A DNA stretch of 64,000 nucleotides from Bradyrhizobium sp. AZCC 1721 (GTDB lineage: Bacteria; Pseudomonadota; Alphaproteobacteria; Rhizobiales; Xanthobacteraceae). The position numbers were made by a program, and so were the translations under genes. The notes under the pieces are model-generated. The model saw only the letters and a program-made list of their open reading frames with translations, was not told where the DNA came from and did no database searches. Location: the NCBI RefSeq assembly GCF_036924715.1, contig NZ_JAZHSB010000001.1, positions 5,819,001 to 5,883,000 of the forward strand. The letters run 5' to 3'. This document shows positions 7,835-15,947 of the stretch, piece after piece. How positions within the stretch are numbered: the first letter of the stretch is position 1; the number at the start of each line of letters is the position of its first letter.

Positions 7835-8638
7835 CTACTTCGTCTGCGTCCGGATCGGCCGATCTTGCAGGCCGTTATTGTCGTAGGCCTTGCGCAGCGT
7901 GCCGTTGGAGATCGCTTCGTTCAGGAACTTTACCGCAAACGCCAGCGACAGCGGATGATTGGGCGGCACCGCCACCGCCGTCACGGTCTGCTTGAAGGTT
8001 TCATCCAGCACGCGCGTGCCCGGAATCCTCTTTGCCATCGCGTTGAGCTGATCGCGCGACAGCGCGAACGCATCGATCTCGCCATTCTTGAGCAGGCCGA
8101 AGATTTCGTCATAGGTCTGGTAGCCCGTGACCTCAGCGTTCTTCAAATGCGCGAACGCGCCGCGCATCGTGGTCGTGTTATTGACCGCCGCGACCTTGAT
8201 CCCGGGTTGATCGAGTGTCGCGAAATTCGTGACTGTCGAGCCAGGCTTGACGATGTAGGTCGCATCCGACACCTCATAGATCGGTCCGAACGACATCCTG
8301 CCCTCACGTTCCGGATCCTTCGGCAGGAAGGTGATGTCCCAGGCGCCCTTCGACGCCGCATCGACGATCTGCCCGGAATTGTTGTGCGCGACATATTCGA
8401 CGGGGACGCCGAGTTGCTCCGCCATCGCCTTGCCGAGATCGACCGGCACGCCGGCATAACCGGTCTCTGTCCTGGTCGACCAGAACGCGCCGCCGGCCGG
8501 ACTGATCGCGATCGCCACCCGCAGCTTGCCGGTCGGCGCAATCTCATCCTTCAAGGCATCGGCTGTAGCGGGCATCGTCATCATCACCGTCAATCCCAGC
8601 AAGAGACCGGCCGTTGCCGGCGAGAGTTGATTGAACAT
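7835..8638 (-). CDS. Amino-acid-type ABC transporter substrate-binding protein
   Basis: 267 aa exported protein of extracellular solute-binding family 3. A signal peptide covers residues about 1-27 (MFNQLSPATAGLLLGLTVMM, ending near ATADA). The mature protein shows the family pattern: GKLRVAIAIS at the start, YAGVPVDLGKAMAEQLG in the first lobe, WDITFLPKDPER, and LLKNGEIDAFALSRDQL in the second lobe. AAGGAG precedes the ATG. No permease or ATPase gene is adjacent. The ligand is probably an amino acid or related small polar compound, but this is inferred from family only. Confidence 0.85.
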   Translation of the reverse strand: MFNQLSPATAGLLLGLTVMMTMPATADALKDEIAPTGKLRVAIAISPAGGAFWSTRTETGYAGVPVDLGKAMAEQLGVPVEYVAHNNSGQIVDAASKGAWDITFLPKDPEREGRMSFGPIYEVSDATYIVKPGSTVTNFATLDQPGIKVAAVNNTTTMRGAFAHLKNAEVTGYQTYDEIFGLLKNGEIDAFALSRDQLNAMAKRIPGTRVLDETFKQTVTAVAVPPNHPLSLAFAVKFLNEAISNGTLRKAYDNNGLQDRPIRTQTK

Positions 8639-8693
8639 CGGGTGCTCCTTTCCCAGCCGGCGGCTGGCGTCGCGCTCACCCCTTCACCGATGA

Positions 8694-9356
8694 TCAGCGC
8701 TTCTTTTTTGCCGCAGCCGCACCTTTTGGAGCCGCAGCCGGTGTTGCCGGCTCGGCCGTTTCGAACTTGCCGATCGCCATGATCTGGACGCGCGCATTGG
8801 CTGATGACGCCGGACGATTGACATCCTGCAACTGTTCCTCGCCTAAACCAAGCGCCTGAAGCCGTTTCGGCGACACCTTGAAGGTGTTCACCAGAACGTC
8901 GCGGATCGATTCGGCGCGCCGCTGGCTCAGGATCAGATTGTGGTCGCGCCTTCCGGCGGATTCGACATGATCGACGATCAGATAGCGGTAGGGCCGCGTC
9001 TTCGGATCTGTGAGCGCGTCCGCGATGCTGCCGATGGTCTGATAGGAGGCCGGCCGGATCAGGGAGGAATCCTGGTCGAACACGACGTCGACACGGATTT
9101 GCGGCAGCTTCGTCAGTTGCGGCGCGATCGGCGGGCGCTTCTGCGGCTGCGCATCCGCTCTTGCCTTGATGCGGTCGGCAGCCTGCTGGCGCAACGCAGC
9201 CAAGTCGATATCCGACTCGGCTTCGACGGCAAGCTTCTCAATGATGTCCCCGCTCGACATGGCGGTTTGCGCCCGGCTCGCCGTTATCGGCAGGGCAAAG
9301 GCAGCCATGGCGCCCAGCGCGAGACCGATGCCGCACAGCTTTTCTCCGCCAAGCAT
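8694..9356 (-). CDS. OmpA-family C-terminal domain protein
   Basis: 220 aa. It begins MLGGEKLCGIGLALGAMAAF with a signal-peptide-like hydrophobic stretch and a likely cleavage near SRAQ. A middle linker (residues about 30-85) leads to an OmpA/MotB peptidoglycan-binding domain with VDVVFDQDSSLIRPASYQ, then LIVDHVESAGRRDHNLILSQ, RAESIRDVL and the arginine-containing end of the domain. The C-terminus is Ala/Lys-rich. It would sit in the periplasm bound to peptidoglycan. The start overlaps the stop of the upstream Cys-rich gene by one base (TGATG), so the two are translationally coupled; longer reading frames upstream are shadows of that gene. Confidence 0.8.
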   Translation of the reverse strand: MLGGEKLCGIGLALGAMAAFALPITASRAQTAMSSGDIIEKLAVEAESDIDLAALRQQAADRIKARADAQPQKRPPIAPQLTKLPQIRVDVVFDQDSSLIRPASYQTIGSIADALTDPKTRPYRYLIVDHVESAGRRDHNLILSQRRAESIRDVLVNTFKVSPKRLQALGLGEEQLQDVNRPASSANARVQIMAIGKFETAEPATPAAAPKGAAAAKKKR

Positions 9357-9772
9357 CAGCGATACCCCGCGGCGCTGATCGCCTTGTTGCAGTTCGGGGT
9401 CGCCTTCTGGGTGGATTCCAGCAGGCATTGCAGACCCTTGACAGGATCGGTCCGAACCTCGCCGCAGAAGCGGTTCAATTCCCAATTGCACAGTCTCACA
9501 AGCGAGGTGCGCGCGGTAATGCGCTGCTGGATGGCGCCGAGGGCCTGGGGATAATCGGTCTTGCACTTCGCCGACACCACATCCTGATTGCGGCCCAGGC
9601 ACTCCTTCAGGCGCGTCGCATCGAGATTGACGCCGCGGCAATTGTCATCGATGTCCTTGCCGCAGCTCGCGGCCAACATGGCCGCGGCCTCCTCGAATTT
9701 CATGGTCTGCGCCGTCGCCAGCGAAGGTATAAATATCGCAATGATGAACAGGAAAAGCCGGATTCGGGTCAT
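9356..9772 (-). CDS. Secreted cysteine-rich-repeat protein
   Basis: 138 aa with a signal peptide (MTRIRLFLFIIAIFIPSLAT, cleavage near ATAQ). The mature protein has seven or so cysteines spaced as in the Cys-rich (GLG1-type) repeat: SCGKDIDDNCRGV then LKECLGRNQDVVSAKC, and later LCNWELNRFCGEV then LQCLLESTQKATPNC. The cysteines probably form disulfides in the periplasm. Function unknown. GTGAGGTGAG precedes the ATG. It is translationally coupled to the OmpA-like gene downstream, which suggests a common cell-envelope role. Confidence 0.75.
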   Translation of the reverse strand: MTRIRLFLFIIAIFIPSLATAQTMKFEEAAAMLAASCGKDIDDNCRGVNLDATRLKECLGRNQDVVSAKCKTDYPQALGAIQQRITARTSLVRLCNWELNRFCGEVRTDPVKGLQCLLESTQKATPNCNKAISAAGYR

Positions 9773-9958
9773 GCGCTCACCTCACACAAGGAGGGTGGCG
9801 ATGGTCAAGTGTTCTGTTTGAGTTCACGGCCGCACAGCGGAGCTATTGCGCCGCAACAAATCGTCGCGGGTCGCAGGGGCCAGCACCTCCGTTCGTCATG
9901 CCGGCCTCGTGCCCGCCTTCCATGACGGAAAGGGTGCATGATCAATTGATTAGTGATG

Positions 9959-11152
9959 TCACGGCGCGGTTTGCGCGGCCGGTACCTTGATCTCCTGCGG
10001 CAGGATGATCGCCGCCACGATCACCAAAAGGCACAGCGCGCCGAACGCCTGCAGCATGGTGACGAAGCCGCCCTTTTCGTAGAGCCACGCCACCAGGCCG
10101 ACCGAGGCGCCGGCCGCAGTGAAGCCGACGAAGTAGCGCACCGAGTAGGCGCGCGAGCGCCACTCCTCGGTGGTGTACTTTCCGACCATGGCGTCGTTGA
10201 CGGTGACCTGCCCGAACGCACCCATCACGATGCCGATGGACGCGATGATCAGCGGCAGGTTCGACAGCGTCGCCGCGAAGTACATGAACGGCGCCAGCAG
10301 GAACGACAGCGGCAGCATCACGGCCTTCAACGAATAATGGTCGATCAGCTTGCCTATGGTATATTGCGTCATCGCGCCGAACACATAGACGCCGGCCGCG
10401 ATCACCCCGAGCAGGGCCGGACTGTTGGTCAGGCCGGCCAACCGCTCGGCGAACAGTTTCGGCATCGCCACGGTGATGGCGTTAAAGGTCGTGGATATCG
10501 CGATCACCACGATCAAAAGCGCCAAAAACACCCGCCACATGTCTTCTTTCGCAACCCGCGCCTGCGCTGCGGCCTGCCTGGTGCCGGTTCGGTCCTCGTG
10601 CACTACCATCAGCGCAAAGGCCGCGCCGATCAGGATTGTGACGATTCCCGGCCCGATGAAGGCCCAGCGCCAGCCGAGATACTGCCCGATCACGCCGGTG
10701 ACCAGCGCCGAGGACGCCACGCCTAGATTGCCCCAGACGCCGTTCAGGCCCATTTCACGGCCGAGTTTGTCGGCATAGGACACGATCATCGCGGTGCCGA
10801 CCGGATGATAGATCGAGGCGAACAGGCCGATCGCCAGCAGTGCCGCGCCGAGTTGTAAGGGCGTTTGCACGAAGCCGACGGCGATCATCGACGCGCCGAT
10901 CCCAGAGAAGAAGATCACCATCATGTGGCGCCGGCTCCAGCGGTCGCCGAGCCAGCCGGTGACCAGCGAGCCGGCGCCGAAGGCGACGAAGCCCGGGGTG
11001 GCGTAAGGCAACAGCTCCGAATAGGCCATGCCGAGCGCCGGGCCCATGATGATGACGGCGGCGGCGAAGATCAGCATCGAATAATGGTCGATGAAGTGGG
11101 CGGCGTTGACGAAAGTGATCACCCGGCTTGCGCTGTTCCTTGGGCTGTTCAT
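9959..11152 (-). CDS. MFS transporter, fosmidomycin-resistance (Fsr)-like subfamily
   Basis: 397 aa with about twelve hydrophobic segments. Motif A of the major facilitator family is visible as GWLGDRWSRRH between helices 2 and 3. The segment GLFASIYHPVGTAMIVSYAD and NGVWGNLGVASSALVTG resembles the Fsr-like group. It is probably a proton-driven exporter or importer of a small molecule; the substrate is unknown. It is divergent from an AraC-type regulator gene 68 bases away, so that regulator is the likely controller of its expression. Confidence 0.85.
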   Translation of the reverse strand: MNSPRNSASRVITFVNAAHFIDHYSMLIFAAAVIIMGPALGMAYSELLPYATPGFVAFGAGSLVTGWLGDRWSRRHMMVIFFSGIGASMIAVGFVQTPLQLGAALLAIGLFASIYHPVGTAMIVSYADKLGREMGLNGVWGNLGVASSALVTGVIGQYLGWRWAFIGPGIVTILIGAAFALMVVHEDRTGTRQAAAQARVAKEDMWRVFLALLIVVIAISTTFNAITVAMPKLFAERLAGLTNSPALLGVIAAGVYVFGAMTQYTIGKLIDHYSLKAVMLPLSFLLAPFMYFAATLSNLPLIIASIGIVMGAFGQVTVNDAMVGKYTTEEWRSRAYSVRYFVGFTAAGASVGLVAWLYEKGGFVTMLQAFGALCLLVIVAAIILPQEIKVPAAQTAP

Positions 11153-11220
11153 GGTCGATTCCCGAATCCCGCAATTTTTCGAAATAGGTTATACGGGGTT
11201 GTCCTGACGGGATGTCGCCA

Positions 11221-12021
11221 ATGAATATCGCCGAAAAGCCAATTGCCGCCATTATCGGGCGCCGCATCTCGACCGGTGACGGCATCCACATGATTGCGAA
11301 CAGCTACCGGAAGGGCGTCCGGCTCGACACCCACATGCACCGCGAGGCGCAGCTCGTCTATGCGGCGAAGGGCACCATGCAGGTGACGACGCCAAAGGGC
11401 CGCTGGCTGGTACCGCCGGACCGTGCGGTGTGGGTGCCCGCGCTATCGGAGCATGCGATCGACGTGCTCGCCGATATCGAGATGCGTACGCTCTATTTCG
11501 AACTCGACTGGCTGCAGCGCGAAGTGCGCAGCCACAGCCTGGATGCGGAATTCGTGGTGCGGGTGTCGCCGCTGCTGCATCAGACCATCCTGGCTTTGTT
11601 CGACGATCGCGGCGACCGCGAGCGAACCGAGCTTCTGCTGCGACTGGCCATGATGGAGCTCGACCAGGCCGAAGATTCAGCGACGTTCATCCCGCTGCCG
11701 CGCGAGCTGCGCTGCCGGCGCGCCGCCGACATCGTGCTCGCGGACCCAACCGGCGACCATGAGATCGAAACGCTGGCGCGCGAGGTCGGCACCTCGGTGC
11801 GGACGCTGTCGCGGCTGTTCTCGTCGGATACGCAATTGAGCTTCAAGAGCTGGTGCCAGCGCGCCCGGATTGCAGCGGCGATCGAGAGGCTGTCGACGGA
11901 CGCCGGCGTCTCCGTCAAGCAGCTTGCCTCGGATTTGGGCTACGCCAGCGTGCCGGCGTTTTCCCATGCTTTCCGGCAGGTTACCGGCAAAACGCCGACG
12001 GAATTCGCTGGGAAGGAGTGA
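11221..12021 (+). CDS. AraC-family regulator with N-terminal cupin sensor
   Basis: 266 aa from the ATG at 11221; an ATG nine bases upstream (11212) is also in frame, but GACGGG lies directly against it, which fits better as ribosome-binding site for 11221. The N-terminal half is a cupin-like sensor (RLDTHMHREAQLVYAAKGTM, then LVPPDRAVWVP). The C-terminal half holds the two helix-turn-helix motifs: IETLAREVGTSVRTLSRLFS and VKQLASDLGYASVPAFSHAF, followed by RQVTGKTPTEF, the AraC signature. It is divergent from the MFS transporter gene and probably regulates it in response to a small ligand. Confidence 0.88.
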   Translation: MNIAEKPIAAIIGRRISTGDGIHMIANSYRKGVRLDTHMHREAQLVYAAKGTMQVTTPKGRWLVPPDRAVWVPALSEHAIDVLADIEMRTLYFELDWLQREVRSHSLDAEFVVRVSPLLHQTILALFDDRGDRERTELLLRLAMMELDQAEDSATFIPLPRELRCRRAADIVLADPTGDHEIETLAREVGTSVRTLSRLFSSDTQLSFKSWCQRARIAAAIERLSTDAGVSVKQLASDLGYASVPAFSHAFRQVTGKTPTEFAGKE

Positions 12022-12041
12022 GGTAAACGACATTGTATTGA

Positions 12042-12175
12042 CGTCATTACCCGCGAAGGCGGGGTAATCCAGTATTCCAGAGGCGGTGATGATTAACGAA
12101 CAGGCCGCGGCGCGTACTGGATACCCCGCAGGAGCCTGTCATCAGGCTCGCCGAAGGCGATGGCGGGGCATGACG
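12042..12175. repeat. Palindromic intergenic repeat, family C
   Basis: Imperfect inverted repeat of about 134 bp, beginning CGTCATTACCCGCGAAGGCG and ending GGCGGGGCATGACG. It contains CCAGTATTCCAGAGGCGG and GTACTGGATACCCCGC arms. It lies 20 bases after the AraC-gene stop, and is of a type scattered through Bradyrhizobium genomes. Confidence 0.8.
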
Positions 12176-12258
12176 ACCTGGACTTCTTGATTGTGATCGG
12201 CACCGACCTAAATCCCATGTAAGATTCCGCAAAACCCCCGCTGGATTCGACCCGCCAC

Positions 12259-13611
12259 ATGGCCAATGCCTTTTTCTCCGATCTTCTCGCGACGATATCA
12301 GAACGCGGCCGTACACTGCTGCGGCGGGCCGGACCGTCCGACGACGGCCAGGACGCTTCGGAGCTGATCGAGTTATGTGAAGCGCTGCTGTCGGGCCGCG
12401 GCGAAGCGTCCGGCACCGCGATGGCGCGCGAGGTGCTCGATCGCTACCACGATCTCGACGCCGCCGGCCGGCTCACCTTCTTCGAAACGCTGGCCCGCAA
12501 CTTCGGCCCCGACCGCGAGAAGCTGTCGCAGGCGATCGAGAGCTGGCGCAGCCAGCCGAATGACAGCGATGCCAGCGACCTTCATTTTGCGTCCGAGCCG
12601 CGTCGGCAGGAGCTGATCCGCCGGCTCAACCGTGCGCCCGGCGGCACCAGCGAGCTGGTGGCGATGCGCGCCGACCTGCTTTCCTTGATGAAGGGCAACA
12701 AGGATCTGGCCGCGCTCGATCGCGACGTGGTGCATTTGCTGTCTTCTTGGTTCAACAGGGGATTTCTCGTGCTGCGAAGGATAGACTGGTCGACGCCGGC
12801 CAATATTCTGGAACAGATCATTCGCTATGAAGCCGTGCACGAAATCCGCGACTGGAACGATTTGCGCCGCCGCATAGATCCCGTCGACCGGCGGTGCTAC
12901 GCCTTCTTCCATCCCCAGCTCAACGACGAACCGCTGATCTTCGTCGAGGTCGCGCTGACCGAGACAATTCCGACCGCGATCGCACCGCTGCTTGCCGCCG
13001 AACGGCAACCGGTGCCGATCGAACGCGCGCGCACCGCCGTGTTCTATTCGATCTCGAATACGCAGAAAGGGCTTGGCGGCATTTCCTTCGGCAGCTTCCT
13101 GATCAAGCAGGTGGTCGAGGAGTTGCGGCGCGAACTGCCGAAGCTCGACACCTTCATCACGCTGTCGCCGGTGCCGGGCTTCATGCAATGGCTGAAACAG
13201 GCCGACGATGTTCCGCTGGGCGATGAGGAGCGGATACTGCTCGAAAGCCTCGACAAGCCGGACTGGTTCGAGAACGACGAACTGACCGCGCAATTGCGCA
13301 CCGTGCTGGAACCGCTGGCGGCGTACTATTTCCTGAAAGCCCGCACACCGAAGGGCCGACTGGTCGATTCGGTGGCCCGCTTCCACATCGGCAACGGCGC
13401 ACGGCTGGAGAAGATCGACTGGCTCGGCGACCTCTCGCCCAAGGGCCTGCGGGAATCTGCAGGCATCATGGTCAATTACCTCTACCGGCTCGAGGACATC
13501 GAGAAGAACCACGAGGCCTACGCCAACCAGGGCGAGATCGCCGCCTCCAGCACGGTGAAGAAACTGCTGAAGACCGAGGGGCGGCGGTTATTGGACATGC
13601 GGCTGTCATAG
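12259..13611 (+). CDS. Malonyl-CoA decarboxylase
   Basis: 450 aa, normal length. It converts malonyl-CoA to acetyl-CoA and CO2 in the cytoplasm. The N-terminal helical domain (about residues 60-170) leads to the acetyltransferase-like catalytic domain. Family residues are visible: SISNTQKGLGGISFGSFLIK holds the catalytic Ser region, and VARFHIGNGARLEKIDWLGD holds the catalytic His, followed by MVNYLYRLEDIEKNHEAY. It stands without malonate-uptake genes (no malonyl-CoA synthetase or transporter next to it), so it may serve malonyl-CoA turnover rather than a dedicated malonate operon. A GNAT acetyltransferase gene follows after 21 bases. Confidence 0.93.
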   Translation: MANAFFSDLLATISERGRTLLRRAGPSDDGQDASELIELCEALLSGRGEASGTAMAREVLDRYHDLDAAGRLTFFETLARNFGPDREKLSQAIESWRSQPNDSDASDLHFASEPRRQELIRRLNRAPGGTSELVAMRADLLSLMKGNKDLAALDRDVVHLLSSWFNRGFLVLRRIDWSTPANILEQIIRYEAVHEIRDWNDLRRRIDPVDRRCYAFFHPQLNDEPLIFVEVALTETIPTAIAPLLAAERQPVPIERARTAVFYSISNTQKGLGGISFGSFLIKQVVEELRRELPKLDTFITLSPVPGFMQWLKQADDVPLGDEERILLESLDKPDWFENDELTAQLRTVLEPLAAYYFLKARTPKGRLVDSVARFHIGNGARLEKIDWLGDLSPKGLRESAGIMVNYLYRLEDIEKNHEAYANQGEIAASSTVKKLLKTEGRRLLDMRLS

Positions 13612-13632
13612 GACGGCGCGGAGCCCTTCGCG

Positions 13633-14064
13633 ATGACGGTCATTTGGAGCGACAGCCGCGACGGCGTGGACTGGCAGGAACTCGAAGCGCTCTATCGGGC
13701 TGCCCCGCTCGGCACCAAGAAGGCGGCCGATCTCGAAGTGGTGTTCGGCAACAGCATGTTCTGCTGCTTTGCCCGCGATGGCGACCGCCTCGTCGGCGCC
13801 GGTCGCGTCCTGGCTGACGGACGCGATTGCGCGTATCTTTGCGACGTCGCTGTTTTGCCGAGCCATCAGGGTACAGGTCTCGGAAAACAGCTTATCGAAA
13901 GACTGCTCGCCCAATCACAAGGACACGCGAAGATAATCCTCTATGCGGTCGCCGGCCGCGAGCCGTTGTATGCGAAATTCGGCTTCCTGCGGATGAAGAC
14001 GGCGATGGCCATTTTCAGGAACAGGCAATCAGCCATCGAGAAGGGGTTGCTGTCCGAGGGCTGA
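13633..14064 (+). CDS. GNAT-family N-acetyltransferase (143 aa)
   Basis: Small single-domain GNAT enzyme. Motif A for acetyl-CoA binding is visible as DVAVLPSHQGTGLGKQLIE (Q/R-x-x-G-x-G/A pattern). The usual later motif is YAVAGREPLYAKFGFLRM. It would transfer an acetyl group to an unknown amine. Start ATG at 13633 follows the decarboxylase stop by 21 bases, so co-transcription is likely. It converges with serA, whose stop is only 14 bases away. Confidence 0.85.
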   Translation: MTVIWSDSRDGVDWQELEALYRAAPLGTKKAADLEVVFGNSMFCCFARDGDRLVGAGRVLADGRDCAYLCDVAVLPSHQGTGLGKQLIERLLAQSQGHAKIILYAVAGREPLYAKFGFLRMKTAMAIFRNRQSAIEKGLLSEG

Positions 14065-14078
14065 TCTGGGAATCCGCT

Positions 14079-15356
14079 TCAGGACTTGTACTCATAGAGC
14101 AACCGGGCTCGGATGGTGCCTTCCAGCGCCCGGATGTCCGCGAGCACGCGCTGGCCGTCGGCGGCCGAGGCATCGACGTCCAGCACCACGTAGCCGACGT
14201 CGTGCGCGGTCTCGTAATATTGCGCGGCGATGTTGACGGTATGACGCGCCAGCACTTCATTCAAACGCCCGAGCATGCCCGGCAGGTTGCGCTGCACCTG
14301 AATGAAACGCGTGCCTGACGGCCGCGGCGGCAATTGAACCTGCGGGAAGTTGACGGCGCCCATGGTCGAGCCGGAATCGCTGTAATCGACCAGCTTGCGC
14401 GCGACTTCGGCGCCGATACGCTCCTGCGCCTCCTCGGTCGAACCGCCGATATGCGGCGTCAGGATGACGTTCTCCAGGCCCTGCAGCGGCGAGACGAAGC
14501 GCTCGGAGTTCGAGCGCGGCTCGACCGGAAAGACGTCGACTGCGGCGCCGCGGAGCCGGTTTTCCCGCAGCGCCTCGGCGAGCGCCTCGAGGTCCACGAC
14601 AGTGCCGCGGCTGTTGTTGATGAAATACGCGCCATGCTTGATCGCGCGAATCTCCTCGCGCCCGATCATGCCGTTCGTGGCGGGAGTTTCCGGCACATGC
14701 AGGCTCACGACATCGCTTTGCGTCAGAAGCTCATGCAGGCTCGCGGTCGGCTCGGTGTTGCCGTGACGAAGCCTGTCGGTGTGATCATAAAAGATCACCC
14801 GCATGCCCAGCGCTTCCGCGAGGTTGGAGAGCTGCGAGCCGATATTGCCGTAACCGATGATGCCGAGCGTCTTGCCCCTCACCTCATAGCTGTCGTTGGC
14901 CGACTTGTCCCAACGTCCCTCATGGGCGGCGTTGGAGCGCGCGACGATCCGGCGCAGCAGGACGACGATCTCGCCGATTACAAGTTCTGCCACGCTCCGC
15001 GTGTTGGAGAACGGCGCGTTGAACACCGGAATCCCGCTCCGGCGCGCGGCCTCAATGTCCACCTGGTTGGTGCCGACGCTGAAACATCCGACCGCGATCA
15101 GGCGGTCCGCAGCGTCGAGAACCTCCTTGGTGATTTGCGTGCGCGAGCGGATGCCGAGCAGATGCACCCCCTTGATGGCCTCTTTCAGAGCATCGCCCTC
15201 GAGCGCCTTGGATAGGCGCGTCATGTTGGAATAGCCGGCAGTCTCAATTATCTGCACGGCGCTGTCGTTGACACCTTCAAGGAGCAAGACGCGGATCTTG
15301 TCCTTAGCAAGCGAGAGTTGGGGAAGCGTGGTGGCCAAGATCGCGACGTCCTTCAA
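14079..15356 (-). CDS. serA: D-3-phosphoglycerate dehydrogenase
   Basis: 425 aa, the length and order of the E. coli-type enzyme. It oxidises 3-phosphoglycerate to 3-phosphohydroxypyruvate with NAD, the first step of serine synthesis. The substrate-binding domain includes GIRSRTQIT and VGCFSVGTNQVD. The Rossmann fold carries GIIGYGNIGSQ, NNSRGTVVD and the catalytic His in LTPHIGGSTEEAQ. A C-terminal ACT domain (about residues 350-425), with RNLPGMLGRLNEVLA, is the site at which serine inhibits the enzyme in this type. The start MKDVAILATT is kept as the first ATG; the conserved core begins near residue 18. Confidence 0.93.
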   Translation of the reverse strand: MKDVAILATTLPQLSLAKDKIRVLLLEGVNDSAVQIIETAGYSNMTRLSKALEGDALKEAIKGVHLLGIRSRTQITKEVLDAADRLIAVGCFSVGTNQVDIEAARRSGIPVFNAPFSNTRSVAELVIGEIVVLLRRIVARSNAAHEGRWDKSANDSYEVRGKTLGIIGYGNIGSQLSNLAEALGMRVIFYDHTDRLRHGNTEPTASLHELLTQSDVVSLHVPETPATNGMIGREEIRAIKHGAYFINNSRGTVVDLEALAEALRENRLRGAAVDVFPVEPRSNSERFVSPLQGLENVILTPHIGGSTEEAQERIGAEVARKLVDYSDSGSTMGAVNFPQVQLPPRPSGTRFIQVQRNLPGMLGRLNEVLARHTVNIAAQYYETAHDVGYVVLDVDASAADGQRVLADIRALEGTIRARLLYEYKS

Positions 15357-15459
15357 CGATGGATGAGCGGTAAACTAGCGGCCCGGAAATCCATGATCGG
15401 CGCCAGAGCGAATGCCCTGTCCAGGCCACCGATTCCAGTCTTTCCTATGGCATCCGGCC

Positions 15460-15564
15460 CTACGCCGCCAGCGCCTTCATCTCGGCATAGAGATCGGATT
15501 TTCCCTCCCGGCCATGGCGTTCGGCGAGTAGCCGGAACAGCGGCTTCCCTGCGATCTTCGCCAC
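15460..15564 (-). pseudogene. Possible gene remnant or 34-aa small ORF upstream of serA
   Basis: A short minus-strand frame from GTG at 15564, with AAGGG about eight bases upstream, ends at a TAG at 15460. Its translation (AKIAGKPLFRLLAERHG, then REGKSDLYAEMKALAA) looks like the C-terminal helix of a real protein. The repeat at 15579-15664 lies directly upstream, so this may be the 3' end of a gene whose front was lost at the repeat, or a genuine small ORF. The family was not recognised. The rest of 15357-15681 holds only this and the repeat. Confidence 0.3.
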
Positions 15565-15578
15565 CGCGTCCCTTCTGC

Positions 15579-15664
15579 CGTCATTGCGAGCGAAGCGAAG
15601 CAATCCATCGAGCCGCGCATATGGACGGATGGATTGCTTCGTCGCTTCGCTCCTCGCAATGACG
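15579..15664. repeat. Palindromic intergenic repeat, family A copy 2
   Basis: 86-bp inverted repeat with the same ends as the element at 3476-3562: CGTCATTGCGAG and CTCGCAATGACG, with GCAATCCATC and GGATTGCTTCG inside. It lies 17 bases after the DUF3297 gene stop (minus strand). Confidence 0.85.
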
Positions 15665-15681
15665 GTTGATGCAGATTTGGC

Positions 15682-15930
15682 TCAAGACTTCGCCTTGTCG
15701 CGGAAATACGGCTCCACCGGGCCGTGCACCTTGATGGTCAGCGGATTGCCGTAGCGATCCTTGGCATTGCCTGCGGTGACGCGCACCCAGCCCTCGCTGA
15801 TGCAATATTCCTCTACATTGGTCTTCTCGACGCCCTTGAAGCGAATGCCGACGTCGCGCGCGAGGATATCGGCGTTGTAGTACGGGCTGCTCGGATCGAC
15901 CGAAAGACGGTCGGGGAATTGGTCGCTCAT
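15682..15930 (-). CDS. DUF3297 family protein (82 aa)
   Basis: Small conserved soluble protein of unknown function. The family pattern is clear: PDRLSVDPSSPYYNADILA, then GIRFKGVEKTNVEEYCIS, EGWVRV, and PLTIKVHGPVEPYFRD near the end. ATG at 15930 gives the usual MSDQFPDRLS start. A GTG at 15951 is in frame, overlaps the glutathione peroxidase stop and has GAGG seven bases upstream, so an 89-aa form coupled to that gene is equally possible. It is probably co-transcribed with the peroxidase. Confidence 0.85.
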   Translation of the reverse strand: MSDQFPDRLSVDPSSPYYNADILARDVGIRFKGVEKTNVEEYCISEGWVRVTAGNAKDRYGNPLTIKVHGPVEPYFRDKAKS

Positions 15931-15947
15931 TGCTTTGTCGGTCTCGT

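Noticed and set aside
9946-9956. AT-rich palindrome ATCAATTGAT after the MFS gene
   Set aside because: Short, no T-tract; could be chance in an AT-rich patch at a gene end.
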